Shown here: positions 7,869 to 17,403 of the stretch, one piece after another
Numbering within the stretch: position 1 is the stretch's first letter
Layout: each line of letters begins with the position of its first letter
From: an uncultured Kineothrix sp.
GTDB taxonomy: Bacteria > Bacillota > Clostridia > Lachnospirales > Lachnospiraceae
DNA: 64,000 nt
Reading direction: 5' to 3'
Assembly (NCBI GenBank): GCA_910588855.1
Contig: CAJUSR010000008.1
Location: forward strand, 1 to 64,000
Translations under genes and position numbers: made by a program
The notes under the pieces: generated by a model
The model's database searches: none
Told to the model about the DNA's origin: nothing
The model's input: only the letters and a program-made list of their open reading frames with translations

Positions 7869-9857
7869 TTACCTTTTCCGCCTACTTCTAAATAATTTAT
7901 AAAACGCTTTTTTCTTCGGGTGCAAGAACCCGTTTCCTTCCAGTTCTTCGACAAGATTTTTTTCCGAATGGAAGACCCGCTTTGCCCGTTCCAGATTTTC
8001 CTCCGTATCATTTAACAAATAATCCGTAATATCATCCATTTGCCATTCTTTTAGAAGGAATTTCTTACCATTTATTATCAAAAAGTACTTCATATCTTCT
8101 TCTGCTGTATCTCTTCCCGTTCCATATAACATATGAATTTTTGTCCTATTTTCATAATACTTTTTTATATCATCGCGGGTATTCCACATAATAAATAATA
8201 ATTCTTCTCTGTTTTTTCTTTCTTTCCTTATTTCACCCAGCAGCCTGTTCAAAAGTTCATAGTCATTACTCTCTATTATTTCCTTACATTCTTTCACCCA
8301 TTGCTGACTTTTCAAAAAATTCTCTTCTTGAAAACTCATATTGTTTTCTAGGATATTTTCCCGCAAAAAATAATATAATCTTCGCTGAAAATAATTTTTA
8401 TTATCATCTTTATACCGGATACGTTTATAACGCTCTTTTACATCTGTTATATAAAAACATTCATGCAGACTATTGATAAAAACACATATCTCTTCCTGCT
8501 CCTTCTTCTTTTCCTTTTTCATGTCATTGTTTAATTTTTTTGCATATTCTAGTATCATATTTTTCCATTTAACTCTTATATCTTTAGAAATAAATTTTAA
8601 CTCTTTTCCCTCTAATCTTTTTGACAATTGCATGAACTTATTAAATTTTTTTTGCAAGTCTTGTTCCTTTAATATACTATGTAAAAAATTTTTTTCAAAC
8701 CATTCAACTGCACATTTCGCATTTAGTCTTCTACCTGCAAATACTTTTGCAAACAAATCATACCTCTTATATTTCATAAAAAATTCGTCTGCCTCTTGTA
8801 CCGTATTTAAATCTTCCAATATAATTTCATCGTAAATTTTTTGCTTTATCCTGGATTCAATATCATTTTTAAACTTTTGGTATTCCGCTTTCCCTTGGTT
8901 ATCCTTATCCAAAGCATATTCCATAATTTTTTTGAAATGTTCCTTAATATCCCCTTTACTCCACACCTCTATCCTCTCAAAATAGTCCAAATGCTCTGCT
9001 AAATTCCCTGAATCTTTAAAATTTTCCCATAATAAGCCGAACCAATTCTCTTTCTCGTTCTCCTCCCATAACTTATCCACAAACCGTTTAATCCGCTCCG
9101 GCACACTCCTTACTGCTACAGAGTCCAATAAATCCTTTTTCCTAAAATCCAATACCTCTTCCTCATCGCATGCCTCCAAACACCGATGAGGCATTATCCT
9201 TATTTTAATCTGCCTCGGTTCTTTTACATCCGGCGTACTGTACGTCGTAAACCCAACCAATTTCCTTAACGACCAAGGAATATGTTTATAAATACCCGCC
9301 ACTATATCCAAAGCCCTCTGGTTATAGCCCGGACCATCTGTATCAATAATAATTGTGACCTTTTTTGTCCAGCTATCAATATACCTATATAATAAATATA
9401 AACTTGCTTTTATCTGGTCTACCCTTAATGCCTTATCATTTATAAAATATTCCTTCTCTTTCCCATCCCCTTCTATCAAACCATTATGATATCCTGGAAT
9501 CTCGCTTTCATCAATAAAATCATATTTAAACAGGCCGGGGAAATCCATTTTCAGCATTTCCTCTTCTATATCCAATAATTGCAGATGCGCATAATAGCAT
9601 GGCGTTTCGTAACTGCACATTTTTGCCTTTTTGGAAAGCATCAGCATATCTTTCGGCAGCTTTCCGAATAAATTTGTCACTAGCATGTTATATGCAATTG
9701 GCTCTTCTTCCTTTTTTTCATACAATTCCGGACTTACAGTAAACGGATATCCCAAGTAGCTTTTATATAACTCACTATATTGTTCTTCAGACAAATTACT
9801 GCTTCTGGCAATCTCCGTATAATTTACCCCATTATTCCCATACAAAAGCTGTATCAT
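7869..9857 (-). CDS. GTPase-associated protein, GAP1-like
   Basis: 662 residues. The N terminus (LLYGNNG, then ARSSNLSEEQY) and the later IPWSLRKLVGFTTY segment near residue 200 resemble the GAP1-N/GAP1-M proteins predicted by comparative genomics to act with TRAFAC-like GTPases in bacterial conflict systems. The C-terminal 350 residues are helical and highly charged with no recognised catalytic motif. No membrane helix. GGAG lies 7 bases before the ATG, and the GTPase gene ends 12 bases upstream, the expected partner arrangement. The family assignment rests on remembered sequence features and context, not on a profile search. A role as GTPase regulator or effector adaptor is inference. Confidence 0.65.
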   Translation of the reverse strand: MIQLLYGNNGVNYTEIARSSNLSEEQYSELYKSYLGYPFTVSPELYEKKEEEPIAYNMLVTNLFGKLPKDMLMLSKKAKMCSYETPCYYAHLQLLDIEEEMLKMDFPGLFKYDFIDESEIPGYHNGLIEGDGKEKEYFINDKALRVDQIKASLYLLYRYIDSWTKKVTIIIDTDGPGYNQRALDIVAGIYKHIPWSLRKLVGFTTYSTPDVKEPRQIKIRIMPHRCLEACDEEEVLDFRKKDLLDSVAVRSVPERIKRFVDKLWEENEKENWFGLLWENFKDSGNLAEHLDYFERIEVWSKGDIKEHFKKIMEYALDKDNQGKAEYQKFKNDIESRIKQKIYDEIILEDLNTVQEADEFFMKYKRYDLFAKVFAGRRLNAKCAVEWFEKNFLHSILKEQDLQKKFNKFMQLSKRLEGKELKFISKDIRVKWKNMILEYAKKLNNDMKKEKKKEQEEICVFINSLHECFYITDVKERYKRIRYKDDNKNYFQRRLYYFLRENILENNMSFQEENFLKSQQWVKECKEIIESNDYELLNRLLGEIRKERKNREELLFIMWNTRDDIKKYYENRTKIHMLYGTGRDTAEEDMKYFLIINGKKFLLKEWQMDDITDYLLNDTEENLERAKRVFHSEKNLVEELEGNGFLHPKKKAFYKLFRSRRKR

Positions 9858-9869
9858 AATCCCACTCCT

Positions 9870-11459
9870 TTACTTTCGTATTAATTCTCTCTTGTCATAT
9901 TCTTTTAGACATTCCACAACATCGTATTTAGCAGAAAACCACCCTTTTTTTTCGCGCACATATTCCAATCCTGCCGGTTTAAAATATCCAAGCATTGTTA
10001 AAATCCATACAAACGGCAAAATAATCCCTGACGGCATTTTCTTATTTTTTCCAACCGCCTCTACCGAAGCCCCGTATGATGCCACCGTAAAGTAATTAAA
10101 ACATTTGGAAATGAACCTTAATTCCTTTTCTAAAGGAACCACATGGCGGGCCTGCAGATATTCCATGATTTCCTCTGTTATTTTCCTATATTTATCTGCC
10201 ATAAAATATTGCGCATCTTTTATCAGATCTTCATACTTTTCATCCGGGTTGTAAAAGTCATAATCTTTTAGTTTATCATTCTTCGTTATGACTACTGCCA
10301 TCGGAATGTTTACCACATCCTCATCATTTGAACTCACCATATGTTTAATATTTCTACATACATCCCCGATATTGGCTTGTGCGCTGTCCTGACACTTGCC
10401 TGCCTCATTCTCCTTTATCGGCAAATCAACCTGCTCCGGTGCAATGCAGAAAATATAAGCGGATGCATTTTTGCTAATCCTTCTTTTGTTAGCAATAAAA
10501 GAAAGCTCTTTCTTTTGGTCTTGTTCTTCTTCCGGAACATACGCCTCCCCCGGCATATCCACAAAAGTCACGATAATTATTCTTTCATTCCTGATATTCA
10601 GCAAAAGCGATACCAACGGAACCATTTCCTCGTTAGAAATATTAGTTTTCGGTATTTTTTTCCCTTTTTGATATGCATTCAAAATATTTTTCTGAAAGAA
10701 TAACCCCCTTTTGTCGGCAAGCGGCCCTATCTGCAGTGGAAAAATTTGCTCTTTTGCATTATCCCCGTTTAAACAGTCTATCAGTGAGGCCAGATAGGCT
10801 GTCTTACCTGTCCGTGAACTGCCCATCAATAAGATTACTTCTTCATAATATTTTCCCGCTTCTGGCAGAAAAGTAGCTCCACACTCTGGGCAAACCAATG
10901 GAATCCCATCTCTGGTTCCGTCTTTCTGGGAAAAAACTGCATTAATCCCTGTAATCACAACATTTCCTATATCATCTTTTTCTTTTCTTGGATCTATCCT
11001 GCACTGCACAAAAACAGCCCCCGCATTTATAGACAAAAAATCTACGATTCTTTTAATTTCTTTTCTTTTGCTCTGCCAATCTACCTCCACATCTTCCGTT
11101 GTATACATGCCTTCTGCCAATACATCCAAGATTTCTTCTCTTTCATCCGGATTATTCCAATATGCCCCCTTCAAATCTACTTTATGTTTCTCGGCTAACA
11201 GGTATATAATATCCTCCCCCAAAATATTTAGTTCATTTTTTTCCGTCAAATATTTTTCTTTTTTTAAATAATAAAAAGAAAAATATAACCCCAACCGAAT
11301 ATTGGATAGAAAATCAAGCATCGTTTCATAAATATTATTCCCTTTATTTTTCTCCTTCTCCCTCTTCACATACATCTCTATCAATCCATCTATATTTATT
11401 GCCATATTTAAGGCACTCATCCTTCTTCCGCAGCCTGTGCAATTCACATTATAGTACAT
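9870..11459 (-). CDS. zinc-ribbon TRAFAC-type GTPase
   Basis: About 529 residues. One Cys pair (CTGC) lies near residue 8 and a second (CPEC) near residue 190, together able to form a zinc ribbon split by a helical insert. The GTPase domain follows: P-loop GSSRTGKT at about 213-220, DMPG (G3) near 301-304 and TKND (G4) near 392-395. This matches the single-GTPase proteins paired with GAP1 in predicted conflict systems. The start at 11459 (ATG) is chosen over an in-frame TTG at 11465 because GGAGG lies 10 bases away. It is translated just before the GAP1-like gene. The GTP-binding call is firm; what it gates is unknown. Confidence 0.8.
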   Translation of the reverse strand: MYYNVNCTGCGRRMSALNMAINIDGLIEMYVKREKEKNKGNNIYETMLDFLSNIRLGLYFSFYYLKKEKYLTEKNELNILGEDIIYLLAEKHKVDLKGAYWNNPDEREEILDVLAEGMYTTEDVEVDWQSKRKEIKRIVDFLSINAGAVFVQCRIDPRKEKDDIGNVVITGINAVFSQKDGTRDGIPLVCPECGATFLPEAGKYYEEVILLMGSSRTGKTAYLASLIDCLNGDNAKEQIFPLQIGPLADKRGLFFQKNILNAYQKGKKIPKTNISNEEMVPLVSLLLNIRNERIIIVTFVDMPGEAYVPEEEQDQKKELSFIANKRRISKNASAYIFCIAPEQVDLPIKENEAGKCQDSAQANIGDVCRNIKHMVSSNDEDVVNIPMAVVITKNDKLKDYDFYNPDEKYEDLIKDAQYFMADKYRKITEEIMEYLQARHVVPLEKELRFISKCFNYFTVASYGASVEAVGKNKKMPSGIILPFVWILTMLGYFKPAGLEYVREKKGWFSAKYDVVECLKEYDKRELIRK

Positions 11460-11473
11460 AAACAACGTTCCTC

Positions 11474-11998
11474 CTAAACCAACATATATACTTTATCATA
11501 TGGCTCTATTACCCGAAGCCTAACCTTTTCTCTATGGAACACATTAGGTATCAATAAGCTGGTGCCCGATCTGACAGGATAGGGAAGCAGATGTTTATAT
11601 CCCTCCACCTCATACAGTAATGCGCCCTCAGGTAATCCGCCCTCAGGCAGCCTAAAATGAACAAGAATACCTGCCTTATGGCTTTGCCATTCCAATTCCA
11701 CACGAAATGGTTCGCCGAGCATAATGTTGTCACATATTACTTTCCGGTTTCCTTCCTCTCCTTCATTGATTAAAAAGGTAAACGTATAAAGCCCCCTCTC
11801 CAAAGCCAGCTCTTTTTCTTCTTCCCCTGTCTCTTTAGTGGAAATTCTATATATCTTATGCTTACTCAACTTCGTTCCCCATTCATCGTCATCCTCTTTT
11901 TTCTTATAGAAAATAGACACATGTTTAATATCTTCGCTGCTCCACCACCAGCGGATTTTTATTTTCCCATTGTTGCTCGTAATCTGTATATCCCTCAT
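11474..11998 (-). CDS. small beta-rich protein of island operon
   Basis: About 174 residues, unrecognised. The sequence alternates short hydrophobic stretches with polar turns, with many aromatic residues, and looks like two or so beta sandwiches (fibronectin type III-like), which would suit protein binding. No signal peptide or membrane segment. The start at 11998 is chosen because it avoids overlap and has AAAGG upstream. A longer frame to 12070 would add 24 mostly basic residues and overlap the upstream gene by 44 bases. It sits 14 bases before the GTPase gene, suggesting an adaptor for the GTPase or the tubulin-like protein. Confidence 0.6.
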   Translation of the reverse strand: MRDIQITSNNGKIKIRWWWSSEDIKHVSIFYKKKEDDDEWGTKLSKHKIYRISTKETGEEEKELALERGLYTFTFLINEGEEGNRKVICDNIMLGEPFRVELEWQSHKAGILVHFRLPEGGLPEGALLYEVEGYKHLLPYPVRSGTSLLIPNVFHREKVRLRVIEPYDKVYMLV

Positions 11999-12026
11999 CT
12001 CCCGCCAGCCCTTTCCATTTCGTCTT

Positions 12027-13898
12027 CTAATCTTTATCCTTCCTTTGTTCCCCCTTCCGATGCATCCCATAAATGCCCCGGATAGTTTCTAACTCTTTGA
12101 ATGCCAGCAATTCAATATTTGCATCATCTACCCATTTCCTATACTTTATCTTTGCAAATGGCATTTCTATTTTTACTTTTTCATTTACCTCCTGAGGAAG
12201 GGAATATTCTTCCCCACCAAACAATTTCCCGTTTACAAATATGTATTCATACTCCAAAGTCTGCTTGGCCGAGTCCATATATGCGGTATAAAACTTATCT
12301 TCACCAGATTGCCGTATACTTTTGACGGCTGTAACAAACCTTGTAAAAATGTGTTTATCTTTCCCTTTCATATATTCCTCAAAAGGTTTCCCCATCTGCC
12401 GGATATATTCAGTCAGTAATGCAGCATACCCATCATCCAAAATATCCTGGTTCCACGCTGTTTTCAATTCCAATGCTCCACTGTCGATATAAGCCTGCAA
12501 TTCCTGTTCCGCCTTTAACATTTCTTCCATAGGGATTGCATCCCTTTTTATGGAACGTAAAAAAGCAATATTGTCCCTATTTTTCGCCTTGATTGCCTCC
12601 AGTTTCTGTCTCCACACGTCTTGTCCTAAATATGCTTTCAGGGAACCCACAAACCATATCTGCAGCTCACATTGAAACCATTCCTGATTCACCCCCCAAA
12701 CATCTTGAAACAGCTTTTCTACCAATTCTTGTATTGCTATATTCCGCGTCATCTGCATATATGTATCCATAACCCTTTGTTTGCTCAAACATTCCCGACG
12801 CTTCTCACTCAACCGGTCTTCTATTATATCCAGCAGTTCCGGCACCCTAAGCTCTACGTCCGCTATATTACCCGGCAGCTTGTCCATAAATTCCGGTATC
12901 TTCTTTATCAACACCTCATAATCTATATTCTCTTTCAAAAAAGTATAGAAGGCTGCTTCATCCCCGTATAAGATTTCCAACATGTTCCTATAGGTATATT
13001 TGCTGTTCTTTCCAAAAAGCAAAGGCAAGGTATTCATAACCCTTTCCAACCGGCTATAATGTATCGGAAATGATTGAAATGCATATCGCATCTTTTTTTC
13101 ATCAATTTCTAGCATTTTGGAAAGGTTTTCTTCTATCTCCCGTATATACTCCTCCTTTTCCATCCCGCTTTTTTCTTCCCGTTTGATTAAATAATTCTCC
13201 AACTGCTCTGCTATCACGTATTTAAAAATATCCAACTTCCAATACCCTAAAACTTTCCAGTTCCCCAAATCATCCCCTACTCCATTTAACTTCCAGTCTT
13301 CCAGGCTGATATTCAGGAAGATGTGTAATGCAGCCGCATTCACCGCCCTTTGGTACTTGCCCAAATCGGAAATCCCCCATAACTGTTGGCTGAAAAAGCA
13401 GACGGAAAGCCTTTCCGATTGAAACAGTTTTTCCCAATTAAGGATTTTGCTTTCAGAAGCAGGATTTTCAAAATCCATAAAACAATATATCCCTACCCTA
13501 TATCGATTCTTAAACCCCATCTTCCCCATTTTGTTTCCAATTGCTTCAAGGATTGCCCGGACAGTATCTGCCTCCATCAGATTTTCCATCAAAAATATGG
13601 CTACATAAAAATCGTCTATAGGCTGCAGTTTTCCACTTTCCCGTTTTTCTTTATAATAGTTCACTGCCGCATCCATTTTCTCTGCACAATTACCTTCTTC
13701 TATCCTATAGCATTGCGCAATCTCCAATTCTCCAGCCCTAAGCTTCAGCGCATCATTCAGGCACTCCAATATGGCAGAAGGCACTTCTCCTATTGCTACG
13801 CATATCGGAAAATTCCTTAATTCCTTTGTCCTGATTTTGTTTTGCTCTGTAGCCATATTAATCGCATTACTTAATCTATAATCAATATTGGTATCCAT
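12027..13898 (-). CDS. unknown 623-aa protein following the tubulin-like gene
   Basis: Not recognised. It is soluble, with no membrane helix, no P-loop and no Cys cluster. The first 200 residues have the hydrophobic-strand/helix rhythm of an alpha/beta domain (FPICVAIGEV, later VAIFLMENL and VGIYCFMDF). The rest is helical and charged. It starts 23 bases after the tubulin-like gene ends, with GGAAG 7 bases before the ATG. Its constant position next to the tubulin-like protein in other genomes would suggest a filament partner; that needs a neighbourhood search I cannot run. Confidence 0.65.
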   Translation of the reverse strand: MDTNIDYRLSNAINMATEQNKIRTKELRNFPICVAIGEVPSAILECLNDALKLRAGELEIAQCYRIEEGNCAEKMDAAVNYYKEKRESGKLQPIDDFYVAIFLMENLMEADTVRAILEAIGNKMGKMGFKNRYRVGIYCFMDFENPASESKILNWEKLFQSERLSVCFFSQQLWGISDLGKYQRAVNAAALHIFLNISLEDWKLNGVGDDLGNWKVLGYWKLDIFKYVIAEQLENYLIKREEKSGMEKEEYIREIEENLSKMLEIDEKKMRYAFQSFPIHYSRLERVMNTLPLLFGKNSKYTYRNMLEILYGDEAAFYTFLKENIDYEVLIKKIPEFMDKLPGNIADVELRVPELLDIIEDRLSEKRRECLSKQRVMDTYMQMTRNIAIQELVEKLFQDVWGVNQEWFQCELQIWFVGSLKAYLGQDVWRQKLEAIKAKNRDNIAFLRSIKRDAIPMEEMLKAEQELQAYIDSGALELKTAWNQDILDDGYAALLTEYIRQMGKPFEEYMKGKDKHIFTRFVTAVKSIRQSGEDKFYTAYMDSAKQTLEYEYIFVNGKLFGGEEYSLPQEVNEKVKIEMPFAKIKYRKWVDDANIELLAFKELETIRGIYGMHRKGEQRKDKD

Positions 13899-13921
13899 AT
13901 CCTGACTTCCTTTTTTACCTG

Positions 13922-16900
13922 TTATTGTCTGCCGGTTTTTAGCTGCAGCATATGGGTATAAAAATCTTTCATCTTCTCCATTAATTCACCCTTCTGCTCA
14001 CGCAAAAACATCCTTTTCGTATCCGTCTTCTTTAACGCATCCAGCGCTTCCCCACATTTGCCCAAAAATTTTTCTTCCCGCTGCCTTCTTTTTTCTCTCT
14101 GTTCCTCATCCCTGTCTTTTCCTCTCTCCATACAATATTCTTCCAACTGCTCCAACTGCTCTTGCTGATAGGAAACATGCATTCTCATAAATGCCGTATA
14201 AAGGTAGAACTTAGCATCAATACCGTTTACATCTTCAAAAAACAAGAGTTCATCCTCTACACCATCTTTACCAATCAATACGATATCCTCTTCCCTTTCG
14301 CACATCAGTCCATTTCTTGCCAGCTGGAAAAACAGGGATCTATTCCTTACTACCTTTTCCTGCTCTACAATCTCTCTATTAAACTCTGTTATCAGCTTTT
14401 CACATTCGGTAAATATACAAAAGAACTTCTCCAATTTCAAAAATAACATCCAATTCATCCTTAAAAACTGGTAAATCGTCGATTCGTTTACTTTTATATA
14501 AACATTAGGTATCTGGACAAGCGTATCCGTAAATCGGAAATTTTCCCTCATTTTTTGCAGCAGCCTCCCCTTGCCCATTACCTTTCCAAACTCATCCTTA
14601 TTTTCATCCATCTGGATATATTCTTTTGAACACCATGCATAGACAGCCTTCTCCTCATCCAGGTTCTGAATATACCTTCCTTTAAAAACCCCGGAAGAGT
14701 CCATGTATATAATTTGACTCTCCAACAACTGTTTTGTCACATATTTCACCCTGTTCACAATCTGCTTCTCCCGGATATTATATTCCGGTTCCGTTTCCCG
14801 CCATAAATCATATACATATAAATCCGCAAGCTGCCTGAAATCATATTCTGTTCCTTCATAGATATGTACTCCTGCAGCACTGCTGTTATTTATCCTGTCT
14901 TCATACACTTTTTCATATTCTTTTATATCGCAAAATGAAAATAACGGAACGCCGCATATCCAGTTGTACCAATAAATATTGTTCAAATCGTTGCCCTTTG
15001 CCACCGTAATACCATGAGACTTTGCATATCCTTCCACAGCCTCCACCACATTCAAAGCTTTATCCGGCGCGACTATATATTTTTTAATTGGAAGGCTGCT
15101 CAACGGCAAATTCATATTCCCGGAATAAATTACCCTCGCATTATTTTCCAGCTTTTCGCATACATCTAACATCCCCTTCGCAAAATTATCCTTTCCGTAT
15201 GCCAATTCTATAAACTTTTCAATGGTCATGCCTGGTATTTCCTTAAACTGCTCTTCAATAAAAGAAACAAATACCTCCATCGGATTAAATTCTTCATCGG
15301 TATTCATCCATTGTTTTTGCGTCTCCAACATCTTTTCCTGCAGAGCAATTACGAGCGCCTCCGGCTTTTTCTCCGCTATCGTATTGTCCAAATATCCCTT
15401 TACCTTCATTGTGACATTATCCCTTTGGCTCAAATCCAGCAATTGTGTGCTATACTCTACCGAAGGCATGGAGCCATTCATGACAATATAAAAATTCCTG
15501 TCTAAAACATCCTTCATCTGCAGGAAAACATCAATATAATTTTGCAGTTCGGACAGCCGAACTTCTATAAAATCAATTATGTCCTCTATATTTTTTAAAA
15601 CGATATCATATAAATCGAGCAAATTATCGGAAGTAAGCCTTTCCACACAGCATTTCCGGTACTTTTCTATCTGGTTCTGCAGCATAGGTCCCACGCACAA
15701 CGGGGAGCTTATTTTCTCCTTAATCTCCCGCATTTCCCGATCTAAATCTGTTTGCCTCGTTTTTTGACTCATTCGGAACTGCTTTACGGATTCTACATAA
15801 TCTAGCTTTATCCTTTGCAATATTCCATTAAATGCATCCCCATTTTCCACACGTGAAGCCAACAATTCCCTCAAGTAAAAAATACCTTTCCCCTTTCCGG
15901 CAAAAATACTTTTATATTCTCTGAAAAACGAACTGATAATTTCCTCAAGAACCTTGTTCTTTACTTCATCCCATGCACTATACAACGAAACATTGATATT
16001 CATCCAGTATCCTTTTAAGGTATGGTACAAAGCATCTGTCTGCACATCTGTTTTGCTGGCTCTGCCCCCTATCCCTTTTGCATAGGACATCATCGGCACT
16101 TTAGACAATGACAGCATCCTTTCCGTCTGTTCTTCCGGCAGCATATGCATAATCGAAAGCAATTCTTCCACATTTTTCTGCGAAGGATGCACATTCCATA
16201 CTTTTTGCATAATCTGGCAAATATGATAAGACATATATGAGAATATCTGTTCCAGTGGTAAGTTAACCGCCCCTAATCCAATCACATTGTACTGATAATT
16301 GGCATTCCGAGGCACCTTTTCCCCAAGCATGCTTATTTTGTTCTGTATATCTATCAAAGAATTATCCAAAAACGAATCTATCAAGAAACCCTCAGTTGTA
16401 TTATTTTTCTTCACTAGATTGATAACATTGTCCACCACTACCCTTTGACAGAAAATATCCGGCCTGGGTACGCTTCCGTGGCCTGCCGTCTTTCCTGAAA
16501 TCAATACACAAATGTCAAAAATCTTTTCGCAGGTGTCGATTTCAAACTCCGGGGAATATTTTGCCTTAAATTTTCCGCTGCCGTCCATGTTCCCTATATT
16601 CATAAAATAGTCAATCTCTTTTAAAGCAGCATAGCTGTTATACTGCAGACGCTGCTGGGGTGCCGATTCCGGATATGTATCCGCCAGATAAATATAACCG
16701 CTTATCTTATGTTTCCATCCTTTTTCTTCGCATATCTCCCGTATAATATAAGGAATATCTATGATAATCCCACTGCCTGTTCCACCTCCAACTCCTGCAA
16801 AAATATAAATAATCAGCATTTCCCTGTCCGGTTTGGTAATCTGATCATGGAGGTTCGTTAATTTAGCTTTCAATGCCCTTTCCACACGCATAAAAGCATT

Positions 16901-17392
16901 CTCGCCAAATAAGAGGTACCTGCCGGCCTGGCGGATTCCGCCCGCTCCATTTCCTACAATTTCCTGATTCATGGTAGGGTTCATCCATTCCAAAATATTG
17001 CCCGAAATTAAGCGTCTGTTTCCCACCCTTAACCTTTTGGCTGCATCCGCATCATAAAGCTGGCACAGTTCATTATCTCCGGTTTCATTACTCAAGCCTA
17101 TTTCGCCATATTTCGGTCTTGCCAACTCATCCAAATGGGTCATATCCGTATCTATTGCCAAATACTCAAAGTTTTTAGGACGCTTCTTCCCGCCCTCCAG
17201 CTCAAATTGCCTGCATGCCTCTGTCTTAAGACGGGCAATCGTTGCGCTTCCTTTTCCGCCTAATCCGACAAATAGAAATTTATGTTCCTGTGTCTCAAGG
17301 CGGTTTTGGTTAGATGTAAAATTTATAAAGCCGCCTCCTTTGCTCAAATCAAGCATATCCAAACCTTCTTGCTGTAACTTATTCAATGCCAT
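13922..17392 (-). CDS. giant tubulin/FtsZ-like GTPase
   Basis: 1156 residues. The N-terminal 400 or so residues form a tubulin-like fold: GLGGKGS at 43-49, an Asp-rich AIDTD near 79-83, GNGAGGIRQAGR near 147-158, and the tubulin signature GVGGGTGSG at 200-208 that binds GTP phosphates. This matches the bacterial Tubulin_2 type rather than cell-division FtsZ (350-400 residues). The remaining 750 residues are helical, with no recognised domain, ending in a Glu/Lys/Arg-rich coiled-coil-like segment (about 1080-1120). GGAGG lies 7 bases before the ATG; the VWA gene ends 11 bases upstream. It likely assembles filaments or a GTP switch in the cytoplasm, perhaps anchored by the VWA protein. The fold is confident, the role inferred. 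Confidence 0.85.
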   Translation of the reverse strand: MALNKLQQEGLDMLDLSKGGGFINFTSNQNRLETQEHKFLFVGLGGKGSATIARLKTEACRQFELEGGKKRPKNFEYLAIDTDMTHLDELARPKYGEIGLSNETGDNELCQLYDADAAKRLRVGNRRLISGNILEWMNPTMNQEIVGNGAGGIRQAGRYLLFGENAFMRVERALKAKLTNLHDQITKPDREMLIIYIFAGVGGGTGSGIIIDIPYIIREICEEKGWKHKISGYIYLADTYPESAPQQRLQYNSYAALKEIDYFMNIGNMDGSGKFKAKYSPEFEIDTCEKIFDICVLISGKTAGHGSVPRPDIFCQRVVVDNVINLVKKNNTTEGFLIDSFLDNSLIDIQNKISMLGEKVPRNANYQYNVIGLGAVNLPLEQIFSYMSYHICQIMQKVWNVHPSQKNVEELLSIMHMLPEEQTERMLSLSKVPMMSYAKGIGGRASKTDVQTDALYHTLKGYWMNINVSLYSAWDEVKNKVLEEIISSFFREYKSIFAGKGKGIFYLRELLASRVENGDAFNGILQRIKLDYVESVKQFRMSQKTRQTDLDREMREIKEKISSPLCVGPMLQNQIEKYRKCCVERLTSDNLLDLYDIVLKNIEDIIDFIEVRLSELQNYIDVFLQMKDVLDRNFYIVMNGSMPSVEYSTQLLDLSQRDNVTMKVKGYLDNTIAEKKPEALVIALQEKMLETQKQWMNTDEEFNPMEVFVSFIEEQFKEIPGMTIEKFIELAYGKDNFAKGMLDVCEKLENNARVIYSGNMNLPLSSLPIKKYIVAPDKALNVVEAVEGYAKSHGITVAKGNDLNNIYWYNWICGVPLFSFCDIKEYEKVYEDRINNSSAAGVHIYEGTEYDFRQLADLYVYDLWRETEPEYNIREKQIVNRVKYVTKQLLESQIIYMDSSGVFKGRYIQNLDEEKAVYAWCSKEYIQMDENKDEFGKVMGKGRLLQKMRENFRFTDTLVQIPNVYIKVNESTIYQFLRMNWMLFLKLEKFFCIFTECEKLITEFNREIVEQEKVVRNRSLFFQLARNGLMCEREEDIVLIGKDGVEDELLFFEDVNGIDAKFYLYTAFMRMHVSYQQEQLEQLEEYCMERGKDRDEEQREKRRQREEKFLGKCGEALDALKKTDTKRMFLREQKGELMEKMKDFYTHMLQLKTGRQ

Positions 17393-17403
17393 AATCCATC
17401 CTC

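Noticed and set aside
12001..12070. Longer start of the small beta-rich protein
   Set aside because: Would overlap the upstream gene by 44 bases and add a short basic stretch of low complexity; not excluded.
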